This document shows, piece after piece, positions 25,889-38,441 of a stretch of 64,000 nucleotides of DNA. The stretch comes from Gelatoporia subvermispora B. Lineage: Eukaryota > Basidiomycota > Agaricomycetes > Polyporales > Gelatoporiaceae. The stretch spans positions 2,190,803 through 2,254,802 of the forward strand of contig KB445793.1 of NCBI GenBank assembly GCA_000320605.2, in the 5' to 3' direction. The position numbers were made by a program, and so were the translations under genes. Each line of letters opens with the position of its first letter. Position 1 is the first letter of the stretch. The notes under the pieces were generated by a model. That model saw nothing but the letters and a program-made list of their open reading frames with translations. It searched no databases and was not told the DNA's origin.

Positions 25889-27760
25889 ATGCGTATGCCT
25901 GCGGCGATGCGGGGGTCCGCCGAGTACGTGAGTGACTCAGCATACTCTCGCAAACGTTTGGATTGTTGACTCGTTGCGCAGGCTCCGACTGCTTCTATTG
26001 TTCATCACCTGCTCCTGCTTGCTTTCTGTACTTGATTGGATGCTATATGCACAGTTGCCATTGGCCATTTTCTGCTCTTGTTATTCAGTCGTCGTTCCTG
26101 GACGCCACAAGCGAAACAATCCTCTGCATAACGAGGTAACGGCCCGGTCGCTGCAATCACCGCATGAGGCACGAGGAGAAACACCTTCCTATCCTAGCAC
26201 GCATTCTGTCTGCATTGAGCTGACCAAATAGGATCGCAGAAGTGCTATCGGTGATTGGCCGTCTGACCATCCCATCGGCAGTGCCATACTTCCATCAAGC
26301 GCCCATACCTGCAAGAAGTTCTAACGTGTGGGTTGTTAGGCTAGCGCGAAGTTAGCCCCGTTGCTAGCTTTCCCAAGCACCCACACAGATTGCCCGAGAA
26401 AAAACCTTTGACAACCCCCGCAATCTGCTAAGGCTGACTGGCGAACCTCACAGGTGAATCATTGAAGGTTTCCTAGTTTCCACGATCCGAGCCTCGAGGT
26501 TTACCTGGGCAGTCCCTCGCGACCCTCGCGAACAGTCATTCTCCAGCGGACCAGCGCCACTCGCACTCATGCCCACAAAATCATCCGCAAGTCGCATGCT
26601 CGCGCGCCGGCATGCGCGCGAAGCTCTGTACGGCAGCTTATCATCCCGCATCTCCGCTCGCTTGGCCATTCCGGGATATTAGGACTCGGACCGCCCTGCT
26701 GCGTGGGGCCTTCAGCAAACACGCCTCTACAGAAACAAGCGGCCCGTGGCCTGGTGGCCCGTCTGAGCTTGAATTGTCGCGCAAACCGGTGCCACTCGCT
26801 TGGCCACAACGGAGGACGAAATTTGGCGCCCGTGCATAAAAGCCCGGACCTGCTGCTGGGATGGTCCTCATCGTCTTCCCTTCCTACCACCACCTGGGGG
26901 GTCGACTGGTGTTCTCTCCTCTTGTCCTTGTTCACTCTTCTTCGCGTTTTTGGCCGCTAATTCCTTTCACCTTTTCTTAGTGCTCATAGATAGATGCGTC
27001 CTCTCAACATGTGTGGCGTCGTTCACTCAACGTCGAGCTTCGTTGTCGTCGCGTTTTATTCTAGCGTATGTTGTTTCCCCACATCCTGCTTCAATCTTAC
27101 TGAACGTGCCACGCGTCTACCAGATCGCTGAGCTCTGAGTCGCTTGTCCACTGACTGTGGCGTCGCAACCAACGCCACAATCGTTGCTTCAACATGAACG
27201 TACGTGACGCCTTCGCCTCTTCCCACATACCGCCGTGTTCACTTGCACTCACGCAGCCTGAGTGTGAGACGGTCAACGTGTGCTTTGTCTGAACGTCGAC
27301 ATTGTGTGTGACCTCATTCATACTGTGGCGTCTGTGATACTCACACTTACCTTAGTATCCGTCAAGCTCGGCATCATCAACGCGTGTCTTTCGCTTGAGT
27401 TACTTGCGCTGTCTGCGAAATGTGTGCGCTTTGGTTCCTGTGCCGTCTCTTTGGTTGGTCCTGTGAGATCTCCTGCTTCTTTACCTCTGCTCTATTTTGC
27501 TTTCTGTGGTTGTCTAATTGCGGGTGTCGGTTCGACGGTGTGCTTCGCTACTTGTTTGAATCTTCGACTCTGTCTCTGTCTCTTCTCTGTATGTTCAAGT
27601 TTCGACGTGCCTCCTCTCATGTTGGCTGTTTCCTGTTACTGGCTCCTGTTTTCTTTTTCTACTCGTTACCGACAAACGAAGGGGCCGGGCGCCCCGGCCC
27701 CCGTTCATTGGGACTGCAAGCGCGTAAGCATTGAAGCTTCCTCTTCTCCATTGGGGCACT
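25889..27760. other. Gene-poor region with inverted repeat and pyrimidine-rich tract
   Basis: No conserved gene was found. From about 26,870 the plus strand is rich in T and C, with repeated GTGTG, TCTTCT and CTGTCTCTGTC motifs. A plus-strand frame at 27280-27762 is rich in Leu, Cys and Val only because of this composition. A GC-rich palindromic block (GGGGCCGGGCGCCCCGGCCCC) is at about 27,680-27,701. The stretch could be the leader of a degraded retroelement or an unusual promoter/transcribed non-coding region. Confidence 0.4.
26326..26386. repeat. Imperfect nested inverted repeat
   Basis: GTGTGGGT at 26326-26333 pairs with ACCCACAC at 26379-26386, and inside them GCTAGC occurs on both flanks of a small loop. 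The 61-bp block could form a two-part hairpin. It is too short to call a transposon without other copies. Confidence 0.5.
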
Positions 27761-28330
27761 GACATGACGCAGACGCAACTATCAAGGATCAAGTCGGCCC
27801 CGCAGATCTTGAAGACTGGAACAACCCTGCGGCGCAAGAAATCAAGATGATCCTCAATGCATCAAGGCCTGCAAGTACTAGCGGCCCGAAGGACTCAAGA
27901 GTCGGCGGCCGCCGGAACTCAAGATGAAGATTGAAGGTCACAATTCGAAGATTTGAAGACAAGACTCAAGCCAATCAAAGATGACGCAAGATTTGAAAGA
28001 CTCAAGTCGGAAGCCCAAGAGCAAAAGCAGCCAAGTGCAGAAGACGCAAGAATAGCAATTCAAGGCCTTGAAGACCGAAGATGTCAAGGTCAAGGCGTCA
28101 AGACATCAAGACGCAAGGCATCAAGATATCAAGATTCCTCAAGGCCGGGTTTTCTTTTTTGTTCTCGTTTTTTGTGTTTGGTTTTTTGTTGCTCGTAGAT
28201 ATCCCCCGGGTTTTTCCTGTCATTGTAGAGACGTGTTGTCCCCGGCGGGTCTCGAGGGGGGTCAGACTTGCGTCTGTCCTGGCGCGGACCTTTACGTGGT
28301 CCTCGGGATAAGTAGCCCTCCCCAACTGGG
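27761..28330 (+). mobile_element. Possible remnant of a retroelement 3' end
   Basis: From 27,780 to 28,140 the plus strand is a purine-rich, irregular repeat of TCAAGA/GAAGAC words. It is followed by a T-rich tract (TTTTCTTTTTTG...), a CCCGGGTTTTTCC motif and a CTCGAGGGGGG purine run near 28,255. Such organisation resembles the 3' untranslated tail and polypurine tract of LTR retrotransposons. No reverse transcriptase, integrase or paired long terminal repeat is present, so this is a weak inference. Confidence 0.3.
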
Positions 28331-28693
28331 GAAGGGTGAAACTAACTCGCGCCGAAGTTATGTCCTGCTCATACTTGTATAATTTGTTGCGATAGCGTAC
28401 TCGATATAATTGTCGTTTGGACGTGTACTCAGGTGCTACAATATCTAATATTTGTCGACACTTCTCGACACACGAAGCTTGTGAGCTTGATGTCGGATGT
28501 CCAGCGAAATTCCTCCTCGGCTGAGGAAGAGAGGCTGAAGAGAAAACATACCGAATTAGGGTGCGCGTGCTGCGAAGGCGCTCGGGCCAAGCGACGCGAT
28601 CGCGTGCGTCTCTCACTCGGAGTACACCTCGAAAAGCCCTTGAAAAGACCGCTTCATTTGTCTTGCCCTCGCCGCAGCATCGTACCTGTTCTC

Positions 28694-30372
28694 ATGGACG
28701 ACAACATAGAACATCCGACCTCCAAATCGCAGCTTGCTCCTCCGGACCACCCGGAGGAGGACGAGCAGTCCTCGGGAGACGAGGATCAGGGGCCCGACTG
28801 GACCAAGCTCCCGTGAGTTGAGACCGTACCTTTGACCCGGACATACGCGTAATTATCATCAGATCTGCGCCAGGGGCACGTCCAGTTATTCCAAAGCGGG
28901 GCGAGAAGGATTTTGAACCCATCGCGGCTGGTGGCTCCGGGTACCAGCGCCATGTCCTCGATCGCTCTCGGTCCGCGATGCTCGATGCGCTTCGGGCGGC
29001 GCCCAGTATATCTAGGTATGGGATCGAGATACGAATACCACCATGTCTGTAACTGATTGTCCTGCAGCAAGTCGGCAAGTCATGCCGTCTGGCACCCTGA
29101 ACTCGCCCGAGCGCATGTCACAGTACCAAAGGGCATTGTGATTGCAACTATGGGACACTCCGTGGCACGACCATCACCAGATGCCACCTCGCATAAGCTT
29201 CAGAAACGACTTGAGCTTCTTCCGGAGGAGGCCTTGTACCTCATCGAAAGAGGAGCATTGTTTTGCCGGAAGGCAGGCGAGCCGGTTCTCGAGGAGACGG
29301 AACGCATGGACGAGTTGGACGGCGTCCCAATGAGTGTGCAGCAGGCATTTGCTGAGATGATCGGGAAGGATGATCTGACACTTGAGAAGTACCAAGTACG
29401 TGTTTACCGGAAGCTCACTCGAAAATTCTTCTGAAATCCAGGATAGGTGTACGCCTATCTCAGACGCTTGGGCTACGCCGTCACTCGAGCAAAACCACCA
29501 ACACCTGAATATCCCGTCCCAATACCCTACTCCTCTACGATCTCGTCATCCACCTCAATATTCAGGAGACTGCAAACTATCTTCCGGGCAATTTTCCGGG
29601 CAATTGCCACTCGACTACGTAGTTTTATCCTGGGACCCTTGGACTGGTGGAGGCCCATCAAGTTCAGCCGATGGCTACACCACAATATGGACTACTGTAT
29701 GTTTCCTCATGTCCATTAACGTTCACTATTGAATGTCCACTGTACAGCTTCCTTGTCGAGATCGCTACGTCTCCTGCCTTCGGGGCACGATGTACCTCTG
29801 CAAATCAAGAAGCGACCAAATACACCTCCGTCATGTTACGATATCTTCTATAACCTGTATAAGCCTTCCACTCCCTTCAAGAAGACTGCGCCGCCACCAC
29901 CTGACTTCTCCGTAGTCGTCGTCAAGTAAGTGTTCTTCAGGGTATTCGGTGATGGTCACGTTTGACACTATCTATCAGTGCTCGCACAACACCTATACCG
30001 ACTCTCGACGAACTTGCCACGCTCTTTAATGTACTACCGGAACTCCCGCCTCCGCTACCCCGAAGGCGTCAACCATTCACCCCGGGTGCATCAAAAGCCC
30101 CTGCAAAAGCACCGCAAGCTACGGCTGAGCCAGCGCAACCAGACCCGCCCTCCCGAGAAACGACCTGTTGGAGGCGCCCATTCCTCTGGGCATCATCACT
30201 GATCACACGGACACCACCCTCGGACAAGGCGCAGCGCCAGACGCCAAGGACGAATCCATTCTTGGCATTGAAGTCAGGAAACAAGATGGTCGTCATTGCG
30301 GCGGTTGATGCTGGGACAACTACCTTCTTCCGATTCGGGCAGGGCGTATTCAAGGAATGGCCTATGCTGTGA
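28694..30372 (+). CDS. SEN54: tRNA-splicing endonuclease subunit SEN54
   Basis: Six exons (28694-28812, 28863-29015, 29068-29395, 29447-29696, 29748-29925, 29979-30372) encode 473 residues. Landmarks are an acidic N-terminus (PEEDEQSSGDEDQGPDWTKL), RSAMLDALRAA, and the Sen54 core KLQKRLELLPEEALYLIERG. MSVQQAFAEM, DDLTLEKYQVYAYLRRLGYA and a C-terminal MVVIAAVDAGTTTFFRFGQG ending in FKEWPML complete it. SEN54 is the structural partner of the SEN15/SEN2/SEN34 complex that excises introns from pre-tRNA. Part of the last exon (about 30,150-30,290) also reads plausibly in another frame, so a small mis-modelled intron there is possible. The start ATG was chosen because the acidic N-terminus directly follows; a longer upstream reading frame starts at 28433 and looks non-coding. 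Confidence 0.9.
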
Positions 30373-31172
30373 CCTATGGTGTAATAAAGCCTTCTGCTCG
30401 GCAAATCTCGCTGTCCTCCATCCCAAACTCCGAGGACGCGATCGTTACAAGCTGATCAGCCCCCAATAATAAGGTCAACATGGCCGTGTACAATGATGAT
30501 GACGGTATCTCTTGCACCCGACAGCGTATATGACACGCGGACCGCTTCCTTCGTCGGCCACAAAAGGGAGTTTCAAGGAATGTCTGCCGTCAGTACCTGA
30601 GCTCAGCATCGAGACGAGAAAATTGGGTGCCTGATTCCTGGGCATCCAAAGCAATACACGTGTTTCCATCGCTTGTATAGACCGGATTCAATAGACCTAT
30701 CGTGTTCAGGTGATCTGACCTGTCGAGTCTTTGTATTGACGGTTTGTCCTATTTGTGCGTTGAGACAGCGCGTGGTCCATATGTTGTGTATTTCAAGAGT
30801 ACTCGTATGTTACTCTTCTTCCCAGGGAAGCTATTTCCTGAAGGATGTATATATAGCAACTTCGCAAGTCTCATTGTATACAAAGAGGCGCTCAACTCAG
30901 CATGGCCTTGATACGAAGAGTTGTCACCTGATGCATCGACAACGCTCATTACCACTGGCGGTGCTCCTCTAAGCAGCTACACCATCTCTAAGCAAAGCTC
31001 GTCTCATCGACTTGGCCCTTGTGCGTTCCGAGTCGGATGGAACGTGTGATCACGTACATTAATAGCTCGGATGGGCTTGGCTTCGCGACAGCCCTTTATC
31101 AGTCCTCCACTCTCATCTCGACTGTGCCTTCACTGTTCGCTCCCGCCCACTGCTTGTAGAGCACAATCCGTC
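30373..31172. other. Intergenic region, no gene recognised
   Basis: About 800 bp between SEN54 and the transporter gene. It contains short frames only; the right end is the probable transporter promoter and leader. Confidence 0.5.
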
Positions 31173-32927
31173 ATGTCGACGCATTCACCTATGGCTCGTG
31201 ATATGACAAGCTCGGATGAGAAAATTGAAGCAGCTACAGAGACAGTCAGCGACGAACAGTCTCACGACAGATTGCCGGAAATGTTTTTGTCGACAGTCAT
31301 TCGCAAGATAGACTGGCGGCTTAATCCCCTCATGCTATCATGCTATACCCTGCAATTCATCGACAAGGTTCTACTCAACTATGCGAACATCATGGGTTTA
31401 TCCGAAGACGTCAAGATGAACGGGAATCAGTTCTCGTGGCTTGCAACCGCTTTCTTCATCGTTTTCTCGGTCGCGCTATTACCAAGCAGTGCGTATTCAT
31501 ATCGCCTATGTTGTTAATACTGAGATGGTAATTGCATTATCATAGGTTATTTTTTGGCAAAGTTTCCCGCCAATCTGTATCTCGGGTGTAACCTCATATT
31601 ATGTGGCATCGCTATAGCGTGTAGCTCGGCGTGCAACAATTATGCGTCTCTTGTCGCATGTCGTGTTTTCTTAGCCATCGGAGAGAGCAGCATCGGTCCC
31701 AGCTTGTCACTTCTTACAATGAAGTGGTATACCCGCCAAGAGTCTAATAAGCGCTACGGCTTTTGGTATTCGGGTCTTGGGTGTGGCCAGATAATTGGTG
31801 GGCTGCTCTCATTCGGTGAGTCACCTAAACGTCGCAATCACCGACATCGCAATTCACGCTTAGCTTTAGGCTTTCAGCACGTCCCCCATGGCGCATTTGG
31901 TAGCTGGAGAGGGATGTTTCTCACTCTCGGCCTTGTCAATATCCTCGTTGCGTTATGGACTCTGACCGTTGCCGATAATCCTGCGGCAGCGACATTCCTC
32001 AATGCAGAGGAACGGAAATGGTGCATAGACCGACTATTAGTAGCGAACAGGACCGCCCCAGATGTGCGCCGCTTCAGCAGTCGGCAGGCACTGCAATCTC
32101 TACAAGATGTGACAGCATGGCTTATCTTCGTGATTTGTGCATGTCATTCTCTCCTCAGTGGAGCAATTACAACATTTTCCTCGACACTGATCACGGGATT
32201 TGGATACTCCCCAGAGGTTGCAGCACTATTGGGTATGCCATCGGGGGCCGTGACGATCATTTCCACACTGCTATCCACCTACTTCAACAAGATCCCGCGA
32301 TCCCTTGCAATAGTCACACTTGTCGCACCTGGAATCATAGGTGGCGCACTCATGTCCTTCGCTCACAAGAAAGCAGCATCACTTGTCGGGATCTGGCTTA
32401 TCAACACTATAACTCCAATTCGTGAGTGGCGTGTTCAGAATCATATGATATGGTCTCACCTTACTTGCGACATATCAGTGATCCTTATGATGAGTTGGGC
32501 GCAAGCGAATGTGCGTTCTATCGGATCATTAAGCCATGTGCTGAGAGTCTGACCGTCTATCAGTGTGCCGGTCATACCAAAAGAGTCATCTACAATGCAG
32601 TGGTTACTCTCGCATTTGGGATTGGAAATGTTGGTTATATTTCGCCTCTCCAGTCCAGATGAGGTCGGATAGCTAACCGTAGTGCCACAGATCTGCGGGC
32701 CGCAGACATTTCGAGCTAAGGAAGCGCCCACTTATCGTTCTGCAACTATCACGATCCTCGTCGCCCCCGCGTTCGCCGGGTGTCTGACACCGGTACTCCT
32801 GATGATCTACATAAGGAGAAACGAGAGGAACAAACAGTTGAGAAACGGCAAAGGCGTGAACACAGTCTACTTAGATGATGCAGATCGGACGGACATCGAT
32901 ATGCTGGATTTCAGATATGTGTATTGA
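31173..32927 (+). CDS. MFS transporter, allantoate permease (Dal5) type
   Basis: Six exons (31173-31488, 31546-31815, 31870-32421, 32479-32510, 32564-32629, 32691-32927) give 490 residues with about 12 hydrophobic segments. Family landmarks are RKIDWRLNPLMLSCYTLQFI, DKVLLNYANIMGL, ACRVFLAIGESSIGPSLSLL, TMKWYTRQESNKRYGFWYSG and SWAQANCAGHTKRVIYNA, then GNICGPQTFRAKEAPTY. These match the anion:cation symporter family that includes yeast Dal5, Tna1 and related carboxylate, vitamin and amide importers. It would act in the plasma membrane; the substrate is not readable from sequence. The FAD monooxygenase gene follows in the same direction 214 bp later, suggesting a shared catabolic role, though fungal neighbours need not be co-regulated. 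Confidence 0.93.
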
Positions 32928-33141
32928 CGCCAGTGTCATTCTGTTATCATATAGAACAGGCGTTGGAAATCGATGCAGGCAACACTCGTGCATCACGTAG
33001 ATACAAGGGATGTTTTCCGTGCTTGTTTCTCATGACATCGGGCCGGTGACACGTGCTCAATCCTTTCATGAGAGGCCTGGCTCGAACTATAAGACCTATA
33101 ATTCCCTACAGGCATCTGTGCAGCCTGTATCGACATGACCA

Positions 33142-34466
33142 ATGCCTCCACAGTCTGAAAACCCAATCTTGATAATTGGTGCCGGCGTAGCTGGCCTGAC
33201 TCTCGCGCAGTGTCTGCGTCAGGTATGTCACGACAATCATCGGAGTACAACGTGAGCCCACTCAACGTAATATCGATCTATAGCGATCAATTCCTTACCT
33301 CATCTTCGAACGAGATTCTGGCCCGTCATCGCGTCACCAGGGATGGGGACTTACCCTGCACTGGATCCTGAACAGGTTCCTCTCGGCTCTTCCACCAGCC
33401 ATTCGCTCCGATATTTACTCCTGTCAAGTAGACGGAGCTCCGACAGAGAACGATACGGGGGACTTCCTCTTCGTCGATCTCGCCAATCTTGACGTGAAGT
33501 ACAAGGTTCCGCCCTCAAAGAGAATGCGCGTGCAAAGGGAGAAGTTACGCAGGTTGCTTATGCGCGACATTGACATCGCGTGGTCGAAGCAGCTCTCCAA
33601 TCTAGAGGTTACGACAGAGGGTGTCATCGCGCATTTCCGGGACGGTTCGGAATATAGAGGACGAATGCTGATAGGAGCAGATGGGTCGCAATCTCAAGTG
33701 CGCAACTGTGTCGCATCGCAGCCAAGCCTCAAGCCCTTGCCTGTGCAAATGCTGGGCGTCAAGGTCACATTATCTGCGGACCAAGCAGCTCCTCTTCGCA
33801 ATATCTCACCTTTACTCTTCCAAGGCAGTGTCGCGAGTGTGAGTCGGACCAACCCCTGGGCGGTGAAAAGAACTTGATTTACCCTCTGTCGATGTGTCTC
33901 AGACCGGAACATTTTTGTACGCCTCTCTTTTCGATGTCGAAGACGCGCCGGGTGGTGTTCTGCACACATGGCAACTTTGCTTGTCCTTCCCAAAGGAAGA
34001 CGAGCCGAGTAAGCCCAGATCACACGTTGAAGCGGAGTCGATACTGCGCGACAAACTGCTAGCCAAGGCGCGCGAATTACACCCGGACCTGCAGCGCCCC
34101 TTCCAGCAGCTCCCTCCAGATGCCCCGGTTATCCCTATTACTATAGCAGATTGGGATTACGTTGCCTGGGACGGAAAGGGACGTGTAACCTTGCTTGGCG
34201 ACGCTGCACACGCCATGACCATGTTCCGGGGCGATGGTGCGAACCACGCGATAGCAGATGTATTGGAATTGGTCGAGGTATGGGAGAAGCACAGTCTAGC
34301 AACCGGTGGTGGCGAAGACGTAGTCGCGAAGTGCATCCAGAAATTTGAGGACGCCATGCGTCCGAGGGCGAGAGCAGCAGTTCTAAACAGTCGGCAGGCA
34401 TGTCTGGACGCGCATTCCTTGGGCCGACTGGCGGAGAACAGTCCGGTCGTTTCAGACAGGGCTTAG
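33142..34466 (+). CDS. FAD-dependent monooxygenase, aromatic hydroxylase type
   Basis: Three exons (33142-33222, 33284-33838, 33903-34466) give 399 residues. The dinucleotide-binding motif ILIIGAGVAGLTLAQCLRQ is at residues ~9-27. The GADGSQSQVR motif (second FAD/NADPH contact) and VTLLGDAAHAMTMFRGDGA (FAD ribityl-binding GD motif) follow. This is the group A flavoprotein monooxygenase fold (salicylate or p-hydroxybenzoate hydroxylase-like), which uses NAD(P)H and O2 to hydroxylate substrates, often aromatic ones. The substrate is unknown. No signal peptide or membrane segment is present, so it is probably cytosolic. The neighbouring transporter may import the substrate. The end is convergent with AVL9, 159 bp away. 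Confidence 0.92.
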
Positions 34467-34625
34467 GTGGAACATTATAATTAGGATATACCAATGTCAA
34501 TGAAGTGCCGGTGACGATATCTATGCAGGGGCGATGAGATGCACATGATGATGAAATACGATGAGTTATGATACAGAAATCCGAGAACCCACGTCGCGCC
34601 TCATACCCGAAGTCAAAACTCTCAC

Positions 34626-37600
34626 TCATAACGCGACACCAGTGCCTGCTGGGTCGTGGTCTTCGTAAGCATCGTCGTCGGTATGTCCATGTTCGTGTAC
34701 TTCATCCAGGTTCGTTGACGGCAACACCATCGGCTCCGCGACCTCCGGCTTAGGCGCAGGCGTAACGAGCTCTTTCGCCGCATTTGGGGGAGGGGTGGAA
34801 GGCTGAGGAGATGTCCCACGCGATGGAGATGTCGAGGACGTGCTCTGAGGACGCAGAGAAGTGGTGGACAACCGCGATGCGCGCTGTGAGAAGAACGAAC
34901 TGATCCCTGCACTCCACCCGAGTCCTGATGATTTTGGTGTCTCAAGTATTGGAGGTGGCTGGTTCGCTATGATGCTGAGTGGTCGTAGACCACTTGATTG
35001 CGAACGAACCGACCCCGCTTGTGATCCTCTCCGACCGGCGCTGCCAGCACTCGAGCTTGATCTGGACATATCTGCGTCCTCCTTGTTGACTTCTACCATA
35101 CTACTGGTAGTACTCGTCGTGGAACCGTCAGCAGGTGGCGAGGTTGCGGGGATCGACTCATTGTCTGAGCCAGGATTTCGTTGCAACCATCGTCCACGCA
35201 CACCTTCAACGGCTTTGAAGAAGCTCGTAGAGCCTGCATTGAATGTACGAGAGATGGCTTCCCGGGTCGGCGCCAGCTGCTGGTCTAGCTTGAGCTCCTG
35301 TATACCTTCGGATAGGCGTAAGCCGATGTCAGCCACCACCGACGGCTTCTCATTGCAAGGATGTCTGTGTGCCATGGTGAGCGACCGACACGACAGCGAT
35401 GCTGAGTCAATTACCTCGCTTCCACAATGTCAAAGAGAAGTGGGTCCGTGACTCGATCCCAGACTTCGTATGCGTTAGTCTTCTTGAACTCTTGGATCCA
35501 TATAGCGTTGAAATCTTGAACGGAACGAGGATCACCTGTGTCCGCATTACATTAGAACCTGAAGATCGCTGGCAAAGAAAGTATGCACCTGAACCATCAG
35601 TGATCACAACGCCACCACCTTGTCCTTTAGCCAAGAACGCGGTGTACTTGACAGAGGCCAGGGCTCCGGAGATGTACTCCTCGAACTGTCAGACAAAGGA
35701 GGATAGTGAGTATCTGGTAACTGAGACGGTCAGACTGAAAAGTTACCTTCTGTCGCAAGTAGTCATCACTGCCTTTGAATCTGCTTGCGGATTAGTGGAC
35801 AAGAAGATATTGTCAGTGACAATCACAGCTTACCGCATGCCAAGAGGCTGAGTGGGATCAGTATTATAGGTCTCGTTCACGTCGCGCATGATGTCGTCCA
35901 TCCATTTCCGGTCCGCAGGCGTAAGTCCAGCTATCCGCTCAAGCGTCGGGTCGCGGAACTCAACAATACCTGTCTCAATCTTTGAGAAGCGTTCGTCAAT
36001 ACAACCAAGCCCGTTACCCCGACAGGAATCCTTCGCACTTACATTCACAAGTAAATCAACCTCCTTCTGTTGAGTGACAATAGTGTTGGTGCTTCCACAT
36101 AGCCAGCTGCCGGTATCCTTAAGCATATCCAATTGCTGCAGCGGGAGATATGGCTGGAAGAATGCATCCTGAAACAGTCGGTGTTAGTCAAGCACAGAGC
36201 AGCGAACAGCGAGGCGAACCTTGCCGAAGAGATCCAAGGGCAGCCCGATGTAAGCCATCACACTCTTGTGATCGGAGGTACGCAATGACGTTGGCTGTGA
36301 CAATGCTTTCGCTCGGGTAGCAAGAGGTGGCGATCCACAGTCGTCCAAGTGCTGCAGAAGACCTGGCTCAAGGATATGAATATCCAGAGGTAGGATCGGT
36401 CGGGCGCGCCAGCTTACCTGGTATCAGGGTAACAAGCGAGTATTGGTATGTACATAAGCGCTCTACAGGATGACCGAAGAACATGATCTGTGAGAAGGAC
36501 CGGTCAGTGAGTGGCCAGCGAAGGGTGTAGGTAGAATTGCCTTCTTCTGCAACAAGAGAGCCTTCAGGATCACGAGTGTCCGCTGACGAAAGTTATGTAC
36601 GAGCTCGCGTCTGCGGTAGTCAGACACAGCCCTACGGTATCCAGAGAAGCACTCACAAGCTGGTGCCTGTGCGATTATGTGGATGAGCAGAGCGTTCAAA
36701 TAGCAAAGATGCTGCAAACGAACCCATATAGAGACCGCTTTCGGTCAGCTGACTCCGGACCGAGTTTTCGAGTGATGAATGAAAGTCATCAAGGATACTC
36801 ATATCGGTGAAGTCCCGTTGTGCGAAAAGAGCACGGGTGATAACACCCAAGCGATCCCTGCAACCTAGTGGTCACAATCATGTACACCAGAGTCTCGTGA
36901 GATTGCATACCGAACAAGGCCAAATATGGGTTTTGACGCGAGAACTACGACCGCCTTCTGAACAGTAGACCGCGTTACATCTGCGTCCTTGACTAACAGC
37001 TCAGAAGCACTAATTTGCCGATTGCATCTGAGAATGTGTCGGTATGCCGTGCAGGTCGGAGATCAATGCGGGAACTTACGAGATCCCGAAGATTGTACTC
37101 GGGGTCGGTGACGTAGGTACTAGATGGAAGTATGAATAGTCTTCCGTTGTCTTAGATTGTGGTCACCATCACCATCATGGATCTGCAGGACATGCGACTC
37201 ACAAGATGGGCACCGTCCGGCAGTGCCAGGAACGGAAGAATTTTCACAATCTCCTCGTCTTCGAACACATCTCCCCGACAAAATTCGATCTTGGGACCAA
37301 CCTAGCTACATCTCAGTAGAGGCAGTGTCTCCACGGCACATTACACACCAGGTGATCGAAGTCTACCAGCGCGATTCCCAGTATGAGCTGGCCTGCAGGG
37401 GCCTGGACAATGAGTGACTCCGGTCGTGCCTTCTTGGTGTATGACGCCTCGGAGCGGAAGGATGTGACACTCTGACCATCGCTGTGTGCACGGACTTTCG
37501 TGGAGGTTGGTCGAGACGACGCTGCGGGAATAGGCTCCGAGAATGTATAACCAGCTACCGAAGGCATGACAGGCGTTTCCTCCATTGGCTTCTTGACTAA

Positions 37601-38002
37601 CTCCGTCTCATGCAGGTCGATCGATGGGGCAGCACTAGAGATAGGGGAGCCGCTTGACCGAGCTGCGAAGAAGCTGCCCTCATCACCGTCCACGTCAAGA
37701 TCAGAGCTCGCGTCCGTGTCCGGCACCTCCTGTCCCGACAACGAGAATAGACTCTGCCTCACAAGGGTGACCGGTGTGACCTCCGGTAGCTCCGGCTCGT
37801 CTACCTCCGCCTCCTCAGCGGAGTGGCTAAGCGCAATGGAGGAGCGTGCTGAGTGAACGGGTGATGACAAGGCTATGGATCGCTGCGACGCGGTATCTCC
37901 GTCCGACGAAGCTGGTCCTGGAGAAGGTGCCTGGTGCTCTCGAGGAGGGTCGAGGAGGAAGTGGGTGTTGAAAGGTGTCGCATTGTCTTCGGGAGAGGAC
38001 AT
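34626..38002 (-). CDS. AVL9: AVL9-type DENN protein of the late secretory pathway
   Basis: Read on the minus strand from ATG at 38002, many small exons join into a long protein. The N-terminal ~200 residues are Ser/Pro/Glu-rich and disordered. The upstream-DENN region starts LILGIALVDFDHLVGPKIEF and continues EEIVKILPFLALPDGAHL, FGISCNRQI and VQKAVVVLASKPIFGLVRDR. Then come FFGHPVERLCTYQYSLVTLI, YIGLPLDLFGKDAFFQPYLP, LDMLKDTGSWLCGSTNTIV and RIAGLTPADRKWMDDIM, and YISGALASVKYTAFL. The C-terminal exon (34626-35375) is a Ser/Pro-rich tail. AVL9-family proteins carry a DENN module and act in exocytic traffic from Golgi to plasma membrane. Exon ends are only partly checked, but conserved blocks follow each other in the expected order without stops. 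Confidence 0.85.
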
Positions 38003-38441
38003 GACATGTATATTCTAGGAGTACTGTTCACCAGGTCGACGCGAGCAGCACAACAGGCTTAGGACTTGTATCGACTCGGAGGCAAATTGAAGGGAGTGGG
38101 ATGGGTCGTCAAGAGGTATCGGGGGTGTGATTCGGGTCAGAAGGCCACGATGTTGAAGCGCGTTCCAGTGGTCGTGAACGGCAGTCTAAAGCATGAACGG
38201 TTGCACCACGGCCAAAGACACTTTCGTACACAAGCGCTCAGATGCCAGCCACATGGGATTCCTCTTCTGGCTACCCCTGCCGCCTCGCAACAAGGGACGG
38301 TGGCTGTCCCAGACACACAACACCACGCTCCAAGTCAAATTCTGCCACACCCACTGCGGTGATATCTGATGTTATTGACTTTCTTCGAAATATATTCACA
38401 CGCTTCCCGTATCTCATGGTACTCAGAGTCCTGATCCCCCC
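38003..38441. other. Intergenic region, no gene recognised
   Basis: About 440 bp: the AVL9 promoter on the minus strand and the 3' flank of the reductase gene. Nothing else recognised. Confidence 0.5.

Noticed and set aside
27280..27762. Hydrophobic plus-strand frame of 160 residues
   Set aside because: Its Leu/Cys/Val content follows from pyrimidine-rich DNA; no family, start context or splice-linked exons support it.
30150..30290. Alternative frame in the last SEN54 exon (PIPLGIITDHTDTTLGQG)
   Set aside because: The main frame runs unbroken to the conserved end VDAGTTTFFRFGQG, so the alternative is most likely a shadow.
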